Of a DNA stretch of 64,000 nt, positions 8,835 through 17,900 are shown one piece after another. The notes below the pieces were generated by a model. That model ran no database searches, was not told the DNA's origin, and saw nothing but the letters and a program-made list of their open reading frames with translations. Source of the stretch: CAWBXL01 sp963837365 (GTDB lineage Bacteria; Acidobacteriota; Terriglobia; Terriglobales; Acidobacteriaceae); assembly GCA_963837365.1 (NCBI GenBank), contig CAWIMW010000006.1, positions 186,001 through 250,000 of the forward strand, written 5' to 3'. Position numbers and translations under genes: made by a program. Within the stretch, counting starts at the first letter, position 1; each line of letters opens with the position of its first letter.

Positions 8835-9371
8835 CTATTTGCGCTTGTAATGGATCGGCCACAGAACTTCCCAGGTCTGGCCATGGTCTTTTGATCGCTC
8901 CCAACTCCAGTCAAGTTCATTTTGAGTGATGTTCTTCCATACCATGCGCTGCATCACCTTGGTTCCGTCTGGACGAGTGGCTTCGCGCGAAAGGACCATC
9001 TGGTTGTCTTTGAACTCGCCAGTGAAATCCAAATAGCTACCTTGATTGTCCACCCAGGTCTGTTTCCATTTGCCAGCAACCGGGTTAAAAACCGAAACGC
9101 TCATACCCAGCAATTGCGGGGCCTGCTGCGGGTCGTTGCTGCCCACGAAATTCTCCTGCACAATGCAGCCGCCCAAAATGCGTTTGATGGTGTTGCTATT
9201 GTGCACCACTTCGCCCGGCTTCTTGCCTGGCGTTGTTAAGTCCCAATCGCCGACCCAGAAGTCGAACTGCTTTTGCTCCGGGAGGTCGCAGGGCTTTGGA
9301 GGGTGCTGTTGTGCAAGAAGGCAGGTCGTCGTCAAGAACGCAACCAGGGCAAAGAGAGCGGATCGGGACAT
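8835..9371 (-). CDS. Secreted DUF1579-like protein
   Basis: A 178-residue protein with a signal peptide (MSRSALFALVAFLTTTCLLAQ). The mature part begins with QKQFDFWVGDWDL, a motif common in acidobacterial secreted DUF1579-like/lipocalin-type beta proteins, and has repeated W-rich strands. Another ATG 6 bp upstream (9377) is equally possible. Function unknown; the fold assignment is inference from the FW.GDWDL motif. Confidence 0.75.
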   Translation of the reverse strand: MSRSALFALVAFLTTTCLLAQQHPPKPCDLPEQKQFDFWVGDWDLTTPGKKPGEVVHNSNTIKRILGGCIVQENFVGSNDPQQAPQLLGMSVSVFNPVAGKWKQTWVDNQGSYLDFTGEFKDNQMVLSREATRPDGTKVMQRMVWKNITQNELDWSWERSKDHGQTWEVLWPIHYKRK

Positions 9372-9483
9372 GGTCATAATCTGCTGTAGACGTAAGGCGA
9401 GGTGGATTTGTTAGCGGGATTCATGCTGCACAATTGTCAAGTGTTGAGCGCGAGAAGCTTTCGCCTTGTGATACACCTTATGC

Positions 9484-10250
9484 TTGACTCCAGCGCACGC
9501 CATCTTCCTGCTCGCCGCGGCCACGCTCGCCGGCGCGCTGAATGCCATCGCCGGCGGAGGCAGTTTCATCAGCTTTCCCTCACTGGTGTTTGTCGGCATT
9601 CCGGAAATTTCTGCCAACGCCACCAACTGCATTGGAGCATGGACAGGCCTGGTGGCCAGCAGCCGGGCTTACAGAAAGCATTTGAATGTTCCCTGGCGGG
9701 TCATCATTCCGCTGTTGGCGGTGAGCGTCAGCGGCGGAACTTTAGGAGCTTTGTTACTGCTCAAAACTCCCGCACAAACTTTCAGGTACATCATTCCCTG
9801 GCTTCTGCTGGGTGCGACTCTGCTTTTCATCTTCGGTAAAAAGCTGGTCGGCAAACGTACATCCAGCGTGCCGCACGATGCTAAAGCCAGCACGTTGGCC
9901 GGCGCGTCGTTCATCTTGTTTCTCGCAGCAATTTATGGCGGCTACTTTGGCGGAGGTCTGGGGATCGTGCTCCTGGCTCTGCTCGGCGCGTTGGGGATGA
10001 CCGACATTCATGCCATGAATGCGTTCAAGACGGTATTGAGCGCTGCCGTGAACGGCCCGCCGGTGCTGGTGTTCATAATTGCCAAAGTCATCTACTGGCC
10101 GTATGCCGTCCTGGTGATGATCGGTTTTGTAGCGGCGGATATCTGGGAGGACACTACGGCCAGAGGCTGCCGCAGGCGTGGGTACGCGTATTTGTTACGC
10201 TGATCGCCATTGGGATGACGGCTTACTTCTTCATGAGGACGTATGCGTAA
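9484..10250 (+). pseudogene. TauE/SafE (TSUP) permease with an apparent -1 frameshift
   Basis: A multi-pass TSUP-family transporter (sulfite/sulfoacetate/anion export). Seen: the GGGSFISFPSL repeat motif near residue 20, NCIGAWTG, and the second-half repeat YGGYFGGGLGIVLLALLG. The initial frame runs to 10203, but its end loses the family pattern after VLVMIGFVA. In the next frame the sequence continues as GGYLGGHYGQRLPQAW... and ends with YFFMRTYA at 10250. A single missing base near 10131-10134 (GCG-GCGGAT where GCG-GGCGGAT is expected) explains it. The start appears to be TTG at 9484. It may be a recent pseudogene or a sequencing error. Confidence 0.82.
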
Positions 10251-10274
10251 AGCTCGCACAGCACGACGTCATTT

Positions 10275-10712
10275 TCAAATCTGGATTGCCCCCAGCCATT
10301 TCACTGGAAAATACGCCGACAACGCGTTTGCCAGCCGCTCATCGGCAGTCAGCATTTCCATGGATGATTCGATTGCCATCGCTATATACAAGCTGTCATA
10401 AACAGTTCGGCCATACGTGACCGCGATGCTCAATGCCCGTGGAAGGAGTGTTGAGCTTGGCATGGTGGGAATACCCGAGCCTTGCACAAAGGAAAGCGCC
10501 ATCGCGCCAGCATCCAAGGACATTCTGTCTCGACGGACCGACTTCCAGATTGCATTAGCCACCTCGATCCAAAAAAGGTCTGGAACGACGAGGGTAATTT
10601 CCTTCAACCTAAAGCTTTCAAGGAGACTTTCCGCTTCTTCGACAAGCAACTCATCGGCGAGGGGCAGACACCACTTTGCTCCCACGCTCGCGTCTACGAT
10701 GAAGCTCCTCAA
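10275..10712 (-). CDS. PIN-domain toxin (VapC/FitB type)
   Basis: A 145-residue PIN-domain ribonuclease, the toxin of a type II toxin-antitoxin pair. The acidic active-site residues are in place: D7 (FIVDASV), E50 (DLFWIEVAN), D106 (TVYDSLYIA) and D124 (LTADERLA). It follows its antitoxin gene with a 4-bp ATGA overlap, the usual arrangement. Target RNA unknown. Confidence 0.9.
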   Translation of the reverse strand: MRSFIVDASVGAKWCLPLADELLVEEAESLLESFRLKEITLVVPDLFWIEVANAIWKSVRRDRMSLDAGAMALSFVQGSGIPTMPSSTLLPRALSIAVTYGRTVYDSLYIAMAIESSMEMLTADERLANALSAYFPVKWLGAIQI

Positions 10713-10960
10713 CGCTCACGGTCCTCCCGAATCATCTGTTCCGCACTTGGAAATGGGCCTGGGCCTAAAGGAGTCATTGAACGGAGACGCTTCAAACCCT
10801 CAATCGCCTTCTTGCGTTTCTTCAACTCCGTCTCGGTGGGGACAAAATGCTCCAGGAACCACATGATTTCTGCGGCAATCGAGCGCTGGTTTTTCTTTGC
10901 CCGTTCGCGCAAAGCCTGGTAACGGTCTTCAGGAACATTTTCCACATATAATGATGGCAT
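10709..10960 (-). CDS. FitA-like ribbon-helix-helix antitoxin
   Basis: An 83-residue protein. The N-terminus (PSLYVENVPEDRYQALRERAKKNQRSIAAEI) fits a FitA/Arc-type ribbon-helix-helix DNA-binding domain, which would repress its own operon. The C-terminal half, with a charged Lys/Arg segment and ending AEQMIREDRER, should wrap the PIN toxin. It is first in the operon, overlapping the toxin gene by 4 bp. Confidence 0.88.
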   Translation of the reverse strand: MPSLYVENVPEDRYQALRERAKKNQRSIAAEIMWFLEHFVPTETELKKRKKAIEGLKRLRSMTPLGPGPFPSAEQMIREDRER

Positions 10961-11133
10961 ATGGTTTTCCTATTATTAGTATAGCATTTCCATAGGCATG
11001 AGTTCGCAGCAGATTCCTTGACACCCTGAAACACCGCCCTTATCCTAACCCTAGCTCCCTGGAAAACTTACGCCTCACCAGCGTGCTTCCGCGGCCGTCG
11101 CGGTGATCAAGGTGGGGGCGGCGGAGGTTCCCG

Positions 11134-11685
11134 ATGTTATTCGAAATACAGGAATTAGAACGCCACCCGGTTGATTTCAAACAGGAGTTTGCTCCCAACG
11201 CGATTGATCTGGGAGATGAGTTGGGCCAAGTCGCTGTTCTGAAGTCGGCGGGGCGGGCGCAGCTGGTCGAAGAGCATCACGGCAAGCATCAGATAATACA
11301 GGACATACGGGTTAAGGGCGGATTGTCCACCCGGCTGGAATGGGCTTGTGCACGCTGCCTGGAGCCGGTGACGCTGGATGTGAAGCGGGATTTTGATTTG
11401 CTCTACCGCCCCTTGGGGGTTGACGCCGGACGTGCTGAGCTTTCCGTTACCGCAGCCGAAGCCGAAGTCAGCTACTACGAGGGAGAGGGGTTGCTCCTGG
11501 AAGACGTGCTTCGGGAGCAGGTTTTGTTGGCCGTGCCCTTGAAGGCCCTTTGCCGGGAGGATTGCAAAGGCCTGTGCCCGCACTGCGGCAAGAATTTGAA
11601 CCATGGAGAATGTTCCTGCGCCGAGCCAGTCGAAGATCCGCGCTGGAACGCACTAAAAGAAATTCGCGGTAAACTAGAGAGTTGA
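11134..11685 (+). CDS. yceD: YceD/DUF177 rRNA accumulation protein
   Basis: A 183-residue DUF177 protein, linked in E. coli and plants to 23S rRNA accumulation. Seen: the conserved ACARCLEPV (CxxC) in the middle, DVLREQVLLAVPLKALCREDCKGLCPHCGKNLNHGEC near the end with four cysteines that can bind zinc. It has a GGAGG site ahead of the ATG. The gene is followed by rpmF, as in most bacteria, so co-transcription with L32 and the fatty-acid genes is likely. Confidence 0.93.
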   Translation: MLFEIQELERHPVDFKQEFAPNAIDLGDELGQVAVLKSAGRAQLVEEHHGKHQIIQDIRVKGGLSTRLEWACARCLEPVTLDVKRDFDLLYRPLGVDAGRAELSVTAAEAEVSYYEGEGLLLEDVLREQVLLAVPLKALCREDCKGLCPHCGKNLNHGECSCAEPVEDPRWNALKEIRGKLES

Positions 11686-11730
11686 CTTAGTTGCGCCGGA
11701 CCGGCGCGGGACTTCAATTGTGAAAAACTT

Positions 11731-11762
11731 ACGATATGCCTGAAGGCATATCCTGATACGAA
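11731..11762 (-). repeat. REP-like hairpin, family TTCGTATCAGG (copy A, single)
   Basis: Read on the minus strand: head TTCGTATCAGG, then a hairpin (GATATGCC / GGCATATC with a TTCA loop). The hairpin core is identical to the right arm of the element at 26336-26473. It lies in the yceD-rpmF intergenic space, close to the rpmF ribosome-binding site. Confidence 0.8.
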
Positions 11763-11775
11763 TCAAGAGGAAACC

Positions 11776-11961
11776 ATGCCTAATCCGAAACGGCGACACT
11801 CAAAAAAGCGCACTTCGACCCGACGTGCCCATGACGCTTTGAAAGGGCACTCGCTCTCCGAGTGTCCGAACTGCCACGAGCGGAAGATGCCGCACCGTGC
11901 CTGCCCGAAGTGCGGCTACTATAAGGGCCGCGAAGTTCTGGAAGTCGAAGAAGCCAGCTAG
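11776..11961 (+). CDS. rpmF: 50S ribosomal protein L32
   Basis: A 61-residue L32. The basic N-terminus (MPNPKRRHSKKRTSTRRAHDAL) and the zinc-ribbon pair CPNC...CPKC are the family hallmarks. RBS AAGAGGAA precedes the ATG. plsX starts 9 bp downstream, so they share a transcript. Confidence 0.98.
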   Translation: MPNPKRRHSKKRTSTRRAHDALKGHSLSECPNCHERKMPHRACPKCGYYKGREVLEVEEAS

Positions 11962-11970
11962 CCTCATTCC

Positions 11971-13020
11971 ATGCCAAGCGTCATAGCTCTGGACGCGATG
12001 GGTTCGGACCGGGCGCCCAAGCCTGAGATCGAGGGAGCTATTCAGGCAGCACGACACCACAACGTGCGTGTCGTGCTGGTCGGGCCGGAGCCTGTGCTGA
12101 GCGCAGAGTTACAGCGCTATCCTTCCGCGGCTGAGCTTCCCATTGAAGTGGTACATGCCAGCGAAGTCATCACCATGGAGGACAAGGCTGCACAGGCCGT
12201 GCGCACGAAGCGCGATTCCTCCATGCGGGTGGGATTGCGTCTGGTGCGGGAAGGACGCGCAGCCGGTTTCATCAGCGCTGGGAACACCGGAGCAGCCATG
12301 GCCACGGCCAAGCTGGTGCTCGGGATGATTCCCGGAGTTGACCGGCCGGCGTTGGCTGCGGTGTTCCCGACCGCCATTAGGACAGTGGCATGCTTGCTGG
12401 ATGTTGGTGCGAACGTGGATTGCAGTCCGGAGAACATGGCGCAGTTCGCCGTCATGGGCGAGATCTACTTCCGCAACATGTTTGGCACGCGCAGGCCGAA
12501 AGTCGGCCTACTTTCCATTGGTGAGGAAGAAAGTAAAGGAAACGAACTCACACGCGATGCGTTTCAGCTGCTCAAGCAGCTTCCCCTGAATTTTGTGGGA
12601 AATGTAGAGGGTCGCGATCTTTACAACGGCAAGATTGACGTCATTGTGGCGGATGGGTTCGTGGGAAATGTTGCCTTGAAAATTTCGGAGGGCGTGGCGA
12701 ATTTAGTACGCTACACTTTGAAGGAAACTCTGAAGGCGACCATCACCCGGCAGGTTGGGTATCTGCTTTCGCGCAGCGCGTTCACGGATTTTAAGAAGCG
12801 TCTGGACCATACCGAATATGGCGGGGCGCCGTTGCTTGGAGTCAAGGGCGTATGCTTTATCACTCACGGCTCCTCGAACGCAAATGCTATAAAGAATGCG
12901 GTCCGGGTTGCGGCTGAGTTTGCCGAGCGGAAGATCAATAACAAAATTGAAAAGGAACTGGCTGCGGTCCGGCCCAGTGTCCATGCGGTCCCGGCCGCCT
13001 CGGCCGGGAGTGAGCTTTAG
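11971..13020 (+). CDS. plsX: Phosphate acyltransferase PlsX
   Basis: A 349-residue enzyme that makes acyl-phosphate from acyl-ACP, the first step of phosphatidic acid synthesis with PlsY. Seen: N-terminal IALDAMGSDRAPKPEIEGA, GFISAGNTGAAMATA, DVGANVDCSPENMAQFA, and GNVEGRDLYNGKIDVIVADGFVGNVALK. It lies between rpmF and fabD, the classic order. The last few codons (PAASAGSEL) run into a cluster of hairpins starting at 13010, so the C-terminal tail is probably repeat-derived. Confidence 0.97.
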   Translation: MPSVIALDAMGSDRAPKPEIEGAIQAARHHNVRVVLVGPEPVLSAELQRYPSAAELPIEVVHASEVITMEDKAAQAVRTKRDSSMRVGLRLVREGRAAGFISAGNTGAAMATAKLVLGMIPGVDRPALAAVFPTAIRTVACLLDVGANVDCSPENMAQFAVMGEIYFRNMFGTRRPKVGLLSIGEEESKGNELTRDAFQLLKQLPLNFVGNVEGRDLYNGKIDVIVADGFVGNVALKISEGVANLVRYTLKETLKATITRQVGYLLSRSAFTDFKKRLDHTEYGGAPLLGVKGVCFITHGSSNANAIKNAVRVAAEFAERKINNKIEKELAAVRPSVHAVPAASAGSEL

Positions 13021-13078
13021 CTCACGGCGGACTGAAGTCCGCTGACAGCCGAGGCGGCTGTCACCACGTGGTTTTTTT
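13010..13078 (+). repeat. Three tandem hairpins plus T-tract after plsX
   Basis: GTGAGC/GCTCAC (13010-13025, spanning the plsX stop), GCGGACT/AGTCCGC (13027-13042) and GACAGCC/GGCTGTC (13044-13062) stand side by side, followed by CCACGTGG and seven T. The last hairpin with the T tract could be a rho-independent attenuator before fabD; the first two look like short dispersed hairpins. Confidence 0.65.
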
Positions 13079-13090
13079 AATTACGAAATC

Positions 13091-14017
13091 ATGAATAGTC
13101 CAATCGCTTTTTTATTTCCTGGCCAGGGCTCTCAAGCTGTTGGTATGGGAAAAGAGTTGTTCGAAAGATATTCGGTTGCTCGCCAAACTTTCGAGGAAGC
13201 CGATGCCGCCCTCGGCTACAAACTCTCACATCTGTGCTTCGAGGGTCCCGAGGATCAACTGCGGCTCACCGAAATCACGCAGCCCGCAATCCTGACGGCC
13301 TCAATCGCTGCCTGGCGAGTGCTCGACGAAAAGGGAATCAAACCCAATTCCTTGGCTGGACACAGCCTGGGCGAATACTCCGCCCACGTGGCTGCCGGAA
13401 CGTTGTCCTTCGGCGATGCCGTCCGTACCGTGCGCAATCGTGGTAAGTACATGCAGGAAGCGGTACCCGTCGGGGTCGGCGGAATGGCTGCAATTCTTGG
13501 GATGGAATTGGAAGCAGTCGCCGCAGTCTGTCGCGATGCCTCTGATGGTGAAGTCTGTGAGCCCGCCAACATCAACTCTCCGGAGCAGATCGTTATCTCC
13601 GGCCACAAAACTGCGGTCGAGCGCACAGCTAAACTTGCCGGCGAGCGCGGCGCTAAAAAGACAGTGCTCCTCCCCGTAAGCGCTCCCTTCCATTGTTCGC
13701 TGATGAAGCCGGCGCAGGACCGCCTTGCAGCGGACCTTGCCGCGTTGGTATTCCGCGATCCGGCTTTGCCGGTTGTGTGCAACGTCGATGCTACGTTAGT
13801 AAGCGATGCCAAGAGCGGCCGGGATGCGCTAGTTCGGCAGGTCACTGGTTCTGTGAAGTGGGCCCAATCCGTGCAAGTGCTGATTCAGTATGGCGTCCAA
13901 ACTTTTATCGAGGTTGGGCCGGGGAAAGTCCTGTTCGGTTTGATGCGGCAGATTGACCGCACGAGTAAATGCCTCTCGGTAGGTGATGAGGCGTCGTTGC
14001 AGAAAGCCCTTACCTAA
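13091..14017 (+). CDS. fabD: Malonyl-CoA:ACP transacylase
   Basis: A 308-residue enzyme that transfers malonyl from CoA to ACP for fatty-acid elongation. Seen: FLFPGQGSQAVGMG at the N-terminus, GHSLGEYSA with the nucleophile S92, the oxyanion Gln (ITQPAI), and the catalytic His in VSAPFHCSLM. Length equals E. coli FabD. It closes the yceD-rpmF-plsX-fabD cluster. Confidence 0.97.
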   Translation: MNSPIAFLFPGQGSQAVGMGKELFERYSVARQTFEEADAALGYKLSHLCFEGPEDQLRLTEITQPAILTASIAAWRVLDEKGIKPNSLAGHSLGEYSAHVAAGTLSFGDAVRTVRNRGKYMQEAVPVGVGGMAAILGMELEAVAAVCRDASDGEVCEPANINSPEQIVISGHKTAVERTAKLAGERGAKKTVLLPVSAPFHCSLMKPAQDRLAADLAALVFRDPALPVVCNVDATLVSDAKSGRDALVRQVTGSVKWAQSVQVLIQYGVQTFIEVGPGKVLFGLMRQIDRTSKCLSVGDEASLQKALT

Positions 14018-14046
14018 TTTTATGGCTCTTCGACGAGCATGTTGGC

Positions 14047-14505
14047 CTAACGCACCTCAATATCGCAGGGAACATAGCCAAGTGTTTTGTCGTCCTTGCT
14101 CACGTAGACCTGGGCATGATCGGCTCGTTGATTCACCACCACGTCCACGACAATTCCGCTCCCTGGTCTGGGACAGTTGCCCGCCCAGAAAATCTCATAG
14201 CTGTTGATCTTGCCCCACTCCCCGCCCAGGCCCCAGTCGGTATAAAACTCTTTGTAGGGATAACGCGCGTACTGGTCCTGATGCTCTCTCCACTGCGGAT
14301 CGTGCATCCAGATTGCGTAAGCTGTCTCATAGTCCTGCTTCTGGAGCGCGGCAAAGAACTTGTCGGCTACATGCTCTTCCGGCCAATAGCGGAAATACCA
14401 GCCGAATCCGGCCAACACCAGAATTAGGATTACGCTGCCAACCACGATGACTATGCGGCGGCGGTCGCGGGCGGGATCGTATTTCTGGGCGTCAAGGAGT
14501 GTCAT
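14047..14505 (-). CDS. Hypothetical membrane-anchored protein
   Basis: A 152-residue protein with a basic stretch (DPARDRRR), one transmembrane helix at about residues 17-37 (IVIVVGSVILILVLAGFGWYF) and an extracytoplasmic domain beginning EEHVADKFFAALQKQDYETAYAIW. That start resembles NTF2-like/DUF4878-type domains, but I am not certain. The ATG at 14505 starts directly before the basic stretch; an upstream in-frame start at 14559 is less likely. It follows the exporter operon on the same strand after a 125-bp gap. Confidence 0.7.
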   Translation of the reverse strand: MTLLDAQKYDPARDRRRIVIVVGSVILILVLAGFGWYFRYWPEEHVADKFFAALQKQDYETAYAIWMHDPQWREHQDQYARYPYKEFYTDWGLGGEWGKINSYEIFWAGNCPRPGSGIVVDVVVNQRADHAQVYVSKDDKTLGYVPCDIEVR

Positions 14506-14629
14506 GTCTCTCCTAAGCATAATGGATAACAGACACCGCAGAAAAGTTTCCGGAACCACAATCTACCGCCGAGATTGCAGAGGTCGCCGAGAGACATAAA
14601 GATTCTTAAGGATTTGACGGTAGCAATCT

Positions 14630-15742
14630 TTACAGAGTTCTCTTAAACAATGGGATGGCAATGCCCAGTGTCGCCACCGCAAAAATGGAGAGGTAGAGCA
14701 TGTCTGGCACAATGGCGGACAGTCCGGTTTCCTTCAGCAACAAGGCCTTGAAGCCGTGGACTGCGTAAGTAAATGGGTCCACCCGGGCGATCGCGCGCAA
14801 CCACCAGGGAAACGCTTCAATAGGATAGATGGCGCCACTGGGGAAAAACAACAGGGTGTTAAGAATGCCGAACATGGCGCGAGGAACCAGCGGGTCTTCT
14901 ACCCGAACCATGAGCAGGAACATCATCGAGTTGAAGCCGACAGAGGTCAGCCCGATCATGATAATGAGGCCCAAGGCAATGGAGGGGTGAAAGAGTGTTC
15001 CCACCCCGGCCATAAGCGATCCGATGACGGTAATGATGATTCCCGTCATGACGGCCTTGATCGCTCCCGCGCCGTTCAGCCCAAATACCAGCTCAGTCTT
15101 GGTGATTGGTGTTACTAGATACCCCTCGTGCACGCCGCGTGCTTTGTCGTCGATATACAACATGCCGCCGCCGATCATGACTGAAACGAACATGGCCAGC
15201 ACGATGGAACCCGGCAGCAGGTATTTCATGTACTCGATATAAGGGTAGAGTTCAACAACCTCCAATGCGGTCTTCTGCAACAGGCGAGGCTCGACCGTAG
15301 GCTCATTCAGCGCCTGGGTCAGCTCGGTCATCTTCTGTTCCAGGGTGGAGCTCATGAAGTTGTCACTGTTGTCCACAACCAACGCGATCTGGGGACGGTT
15401 CTTTTCATAGACCCGCCGCGAATACTCCGGGGGGATGATCACCGCGCCCTGGATCTTGCCGTTGCGGACGTCTTCCATGGCCTGCTTCTCATCTTGATAA
15501 GGAACCGACTCGAAAGTGCGAACTGTGGCGTGGACGGAATCAAAAGCTTCGCGGATTTTGAGGGCCTGGGTCCCGCCATCCTCGTCCACAATCCCCATCT
15601 TCGCGTCCACGATTTTTCCCCCGAAAGCGTTGCCCAGAATGATGAGTTGGACCAGCGGAAAAATCATGGACACCATCATGAGCGCCGGCGAACGGAAGAA
15701 CTTACGCAGCTCGCGCTCGATAATCGCCATCATCCGGTTCAT
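14630..15742 (-). CDS. ABC-2 type exporter permease
   Basis: A 370-residue permease with one N-terminal membrane helix (about 17-38), a long periplasmic domain (about 40-170) and a cluster of five helices in the C-terminal half. This is the ABC2_membrane_3 layout of YbhR/YbhS/YhhJ. It follows the ATPase gene with a 4-bp overlap. One permease gene suggests a homodimer, unlike the YbhS/YbhR pair of E. coli. Likely substrates are drugs or other small toxic molecules. Confidence 0.93.
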   Translation of the reverse strand: MNRMMAIIERELRKFFRSPALMMVSMIFPLVQLIILGNAFGGKIVDAKMGIVDEDGGTQALKIREAFDSVHATVRTFESVPYQDEKQAMEDVRNGKIQGAVIIPPEYSRRVYEKNRPQIALVVDNSDNFMSSTLEQKMTELTQALNEPTVEPRLLQKTALEVVELYPYIEYMKYLLPGSIVLAMFVSVMIGGGMLYIDDKARGVHEGYLVTPITKTELVFGLNGAGAIKAVMTGIIITVIGSLMAGVGTLFHPSIALGLIIMIGLTSVGFNSMMFLLMVRVEDPLVPRAMFGILNTLLFFPSGAIYPIEAFPWWLRAIARVDPFTYAVHGFKALLLKETGLSAIVPDMLYLSIFAVATLGIAIPLFKRTL

Positions 15743-16806
15743 GGCTGCATCCCCGGTCTGGGCGGCATGACGAAGGTGGGAGCTTTCACCAGTTCATCTC
15801 GTAGCTGCCGCCCGGTGTAGTGGACGAACACGTCGTCCAAAGTAGTGTTCTGCACCGAGAGAGACTTTACCGGTGCGTCCGCTTGCACGGCCAGCTCAAC
15901 CAATTGGGTGGTAGTTCGCGAACCGTTGCTGGTAAGCACGCGATACATGGAGGCCCCTTCGGACTGAACCGAAGTCACATCGTCAAGTTTGTGCAACCGC
16001 TGCTCCCAATCATCGGGGATGTTGCCAAATTGCACTTCAATCACGTTGGAACCGGGCACGCTGGCTTTCAAAGCTTCTGGCGTATCGAGTGCCACCAACT
16101 TGCCGTGGTCCACAATGGCGATGCGATTACACAGCCGGTCGGCCTCATCCATGTAGTGAGTCGTGATCAGGATCGTCAGCTTGCGCTGGCTCTTGATCTT
16201 GGTGAGCATCTCCCACACGGCAACTCGCGAGACCGGATCGAGACCCGTCGTGGGCTCATCGAGAAAGAAGATGCTGGGGCTATGCACCAGGCCGCGGGCG
16301 ATCTCCAACCGCCGCCGCATGCCGCCGGAAAGAGTCTTGGTCTGAGCGCCTCGCCACTTGGTCAAATCAACCGTCTCCAGTAATTCATCAATGGCAGCCT
16401 TACGCCTTTTGGCGGGAACTTCGTACAGCTTGGCGTAGATATTGAGGTTTTCTTCTACCGTCAAATCAATGTCACTGGTCAGGGCCTGAGGGATTACACC
16501 GATTGCCTGGCGCGCGGCATTGGCTTCTTTGCTCACATCGTGACCGGCAATGAGCGCTTTGCCGCCGGTGATTGGGATCAGCGTCGTCATCATGCGGATC
16601 AGTGTGGATTTCCCTGCACCATTCGGCCCCAGCAAGCCGAAGATTTCTCCCTCCTTCACGGCGAAGGAAATGTCGTCTACGGCGGTGAAATCGCCGAATT
16701 TTTTGACGATATGCTGCACTTCAATGGCATTCGGCGCATGAGAGTGGTCGCCTGACGCAGCGGGATCTGCGGTTGCACCGCCACGGGTTTCCAGATCTGC
16801 AATCAT
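15739..16806 (-). CDS. ABC exporter ATP-binding protein
   Basis: A 355-residue nucleotide-binding subunit. Walker A GPNGAGKST at 60-68, signature LSGGMRRRLEIARGL, Walker B IFFLDEPTTGLDP and the switch His in LITTHYMDEADRL. A C-terminal extension after residue 240 is typical of drug/antibiotic-export ATPases (DrrA/CcmA-like). The first 25 residues are poorly conserved. Overlaps both neighbours by 4 bp, so subunits are made together. Confidence 0.95.
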   Translation of the reverse strand: MIADLETRGGATADPAASGDHSHAPNAIEVQHIVKKFGDFTAVDDISFAVKEGEIFGLLGPNGAGKSTLIRMMTTLIPITGGKALIAGHDVSKEANAARQAIGVIPQALTSDIDLTVEENLNIYAKLYEVPAKRRKAAIDELLETVDLTKWRGAQTKTLSGGMRRRLEIARGLVHSPSIFFLDEPTTGLDPVSRVAVWEMLTKIKSQRKLTILITTHYMDEADRLCNRIAIVDHGKLVALDTPEALKASVPGSNVIEVQFGNIPDDWEQRLHKLDDVTSVQSEGASMYRVLTSNGSRTTTQLVELAVQADAPVKSLSVQNTTLDDVFVHYTGRQLRDELVKAPTFVMPPRPGMQP

Positions 16807-17900
16807 TGCTGCTCCGCACTGGTATTGGCACTCACAGTTTTACCCTCGAGTTGATCTCGGGAGATAAGCACATTCGCAGTCATGCCGGGGACGTAGGCGC
16901 CCTTGGGATTGGCCAGCCGGACTTTGATCACGATGGTCCTGATGTCCCGCTTGCGGCGGCTGACGTCGCGCTGGGTTGCGAAATCGGCCTCCGCGGCTTT
17001 GAAGAACACTTTGCCCGATGTGATCGTGCCCCCGGGTAGCTGAATACGCAATGTGTCCCCCAGACCAATGTGGTCGGCGTTGGTTTCCGGGATGGCAGCG
17101 CGGACCCAAGTGTCACTGAGATCTACGATGGTCACAATCGGTTGTCCGGCATTCAACACCTCACCTTCGCGCGCGGCGCGGACGGAGACTGTTCCACTTA
17201 CTGGCGCATAAATCTTGGTGTATCCGAGCCGGACTTCCGCTTCTTTAAGTTGCGCCTCGGCATTGGCCAATTGCCCTTGTATGGATCTGACCGTGCTCTC
17301 GGCCGCGTGGGCCTGGTGCGTATTGGCGATAGCAGCATTCAAATCAGCTTCCGCCGCGGTGACTTGATCTTTGAGTGCCTGGACAGTCGCTTGTTGAGCT
17401 TTCAGATTGCTTTCCGCCTGCACCCGTTCCTGCTCGGAGGCGACGCCGGCAGTAGCCAGGTCTATGGTGCGTTTACTGTCGCTCTGCACCCGCACCAAGG
17501 TTGCTTCCGCTTGTGCCAACTGCGCACGGGTGGACTGCAAGCGCGCCTGTGCATTAGCCACGTTGCTGGAAGTCGAGCCCTGGGTAGCAGTTCTCGTCGC
17601 CTGGGACGCATTGACCTGCGAGCGCAGGCTGTCGATCGTGGCCGCCGCAGCCCCTGCCTGAGCTTCCAGTTCTGCGGGATCGATAATGGCAATTAGGTCT
17701 CCTTGCTTGACCTGCGTGCCTTCCTCCACCAGCAACTTGGAGATCCGCCCCGCAATCTGCGGACTGACGATGACCTGGTTGGAATCCACCGTTCCAATCA
17801 GAACCAGGTCTTTGGAGCTAGGAGTGAAGAAGAGGTAGTAGACGAGCGCGACAACAAAGATCACACCCAAAAAGCTTATGACTTTATTAAGTACACTCAC
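16803..17900 (-). CDS. HlyD-family membrane-fusion protein
   Basis: A 365-residue periplasmic adaptor. An N-terminal anchor helix (about 7-27), a biotinyl-lipoyl half-motif (VIVSPQIAGRISKLLVEEGTQVKQGDLIAIID), a long alpha-hairpin rich in Ala/Gln (about 75-215), and the second lipoyl half plus beta-barrel (IYAPVSGTVSVRAAREGEVLNAGQPI). With the ATPase and permease it forms a YbhGFSR-like efflux system. Confidence 0.95.
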   Translation of the reverse strand: MSVLNKVISFLGVIFVVALVYYLFFTPSSKDLVLIGTVDSNQVIVSPQIAGRISKLLVEEGTQVKQGDLIAIIDPAELEAQAGAAAATIDSLRSQVNASQATRTATQGSTSSNVANAQARLQSTRAQLAQAEATLVRVQSDSKRTIDLATAGVASEQERVQAESNLKAQQATVQALKDQVTAAEADLNAAIANTHQAHAAESTVRSIQGQLANAEAQLKEAEVRLGYTKIYAPVSGTVSVRAAREGEVLNAGQPIVTIVDLSDTWVRAAIPETNADHIGLGDTLRIQLPGGTITSGKVFFKAAEADFATQRDVSRRKRDIRTIVIKVRLANPKGAYVPGMTANVLISRDQLEGKTVSANTSAEQQ

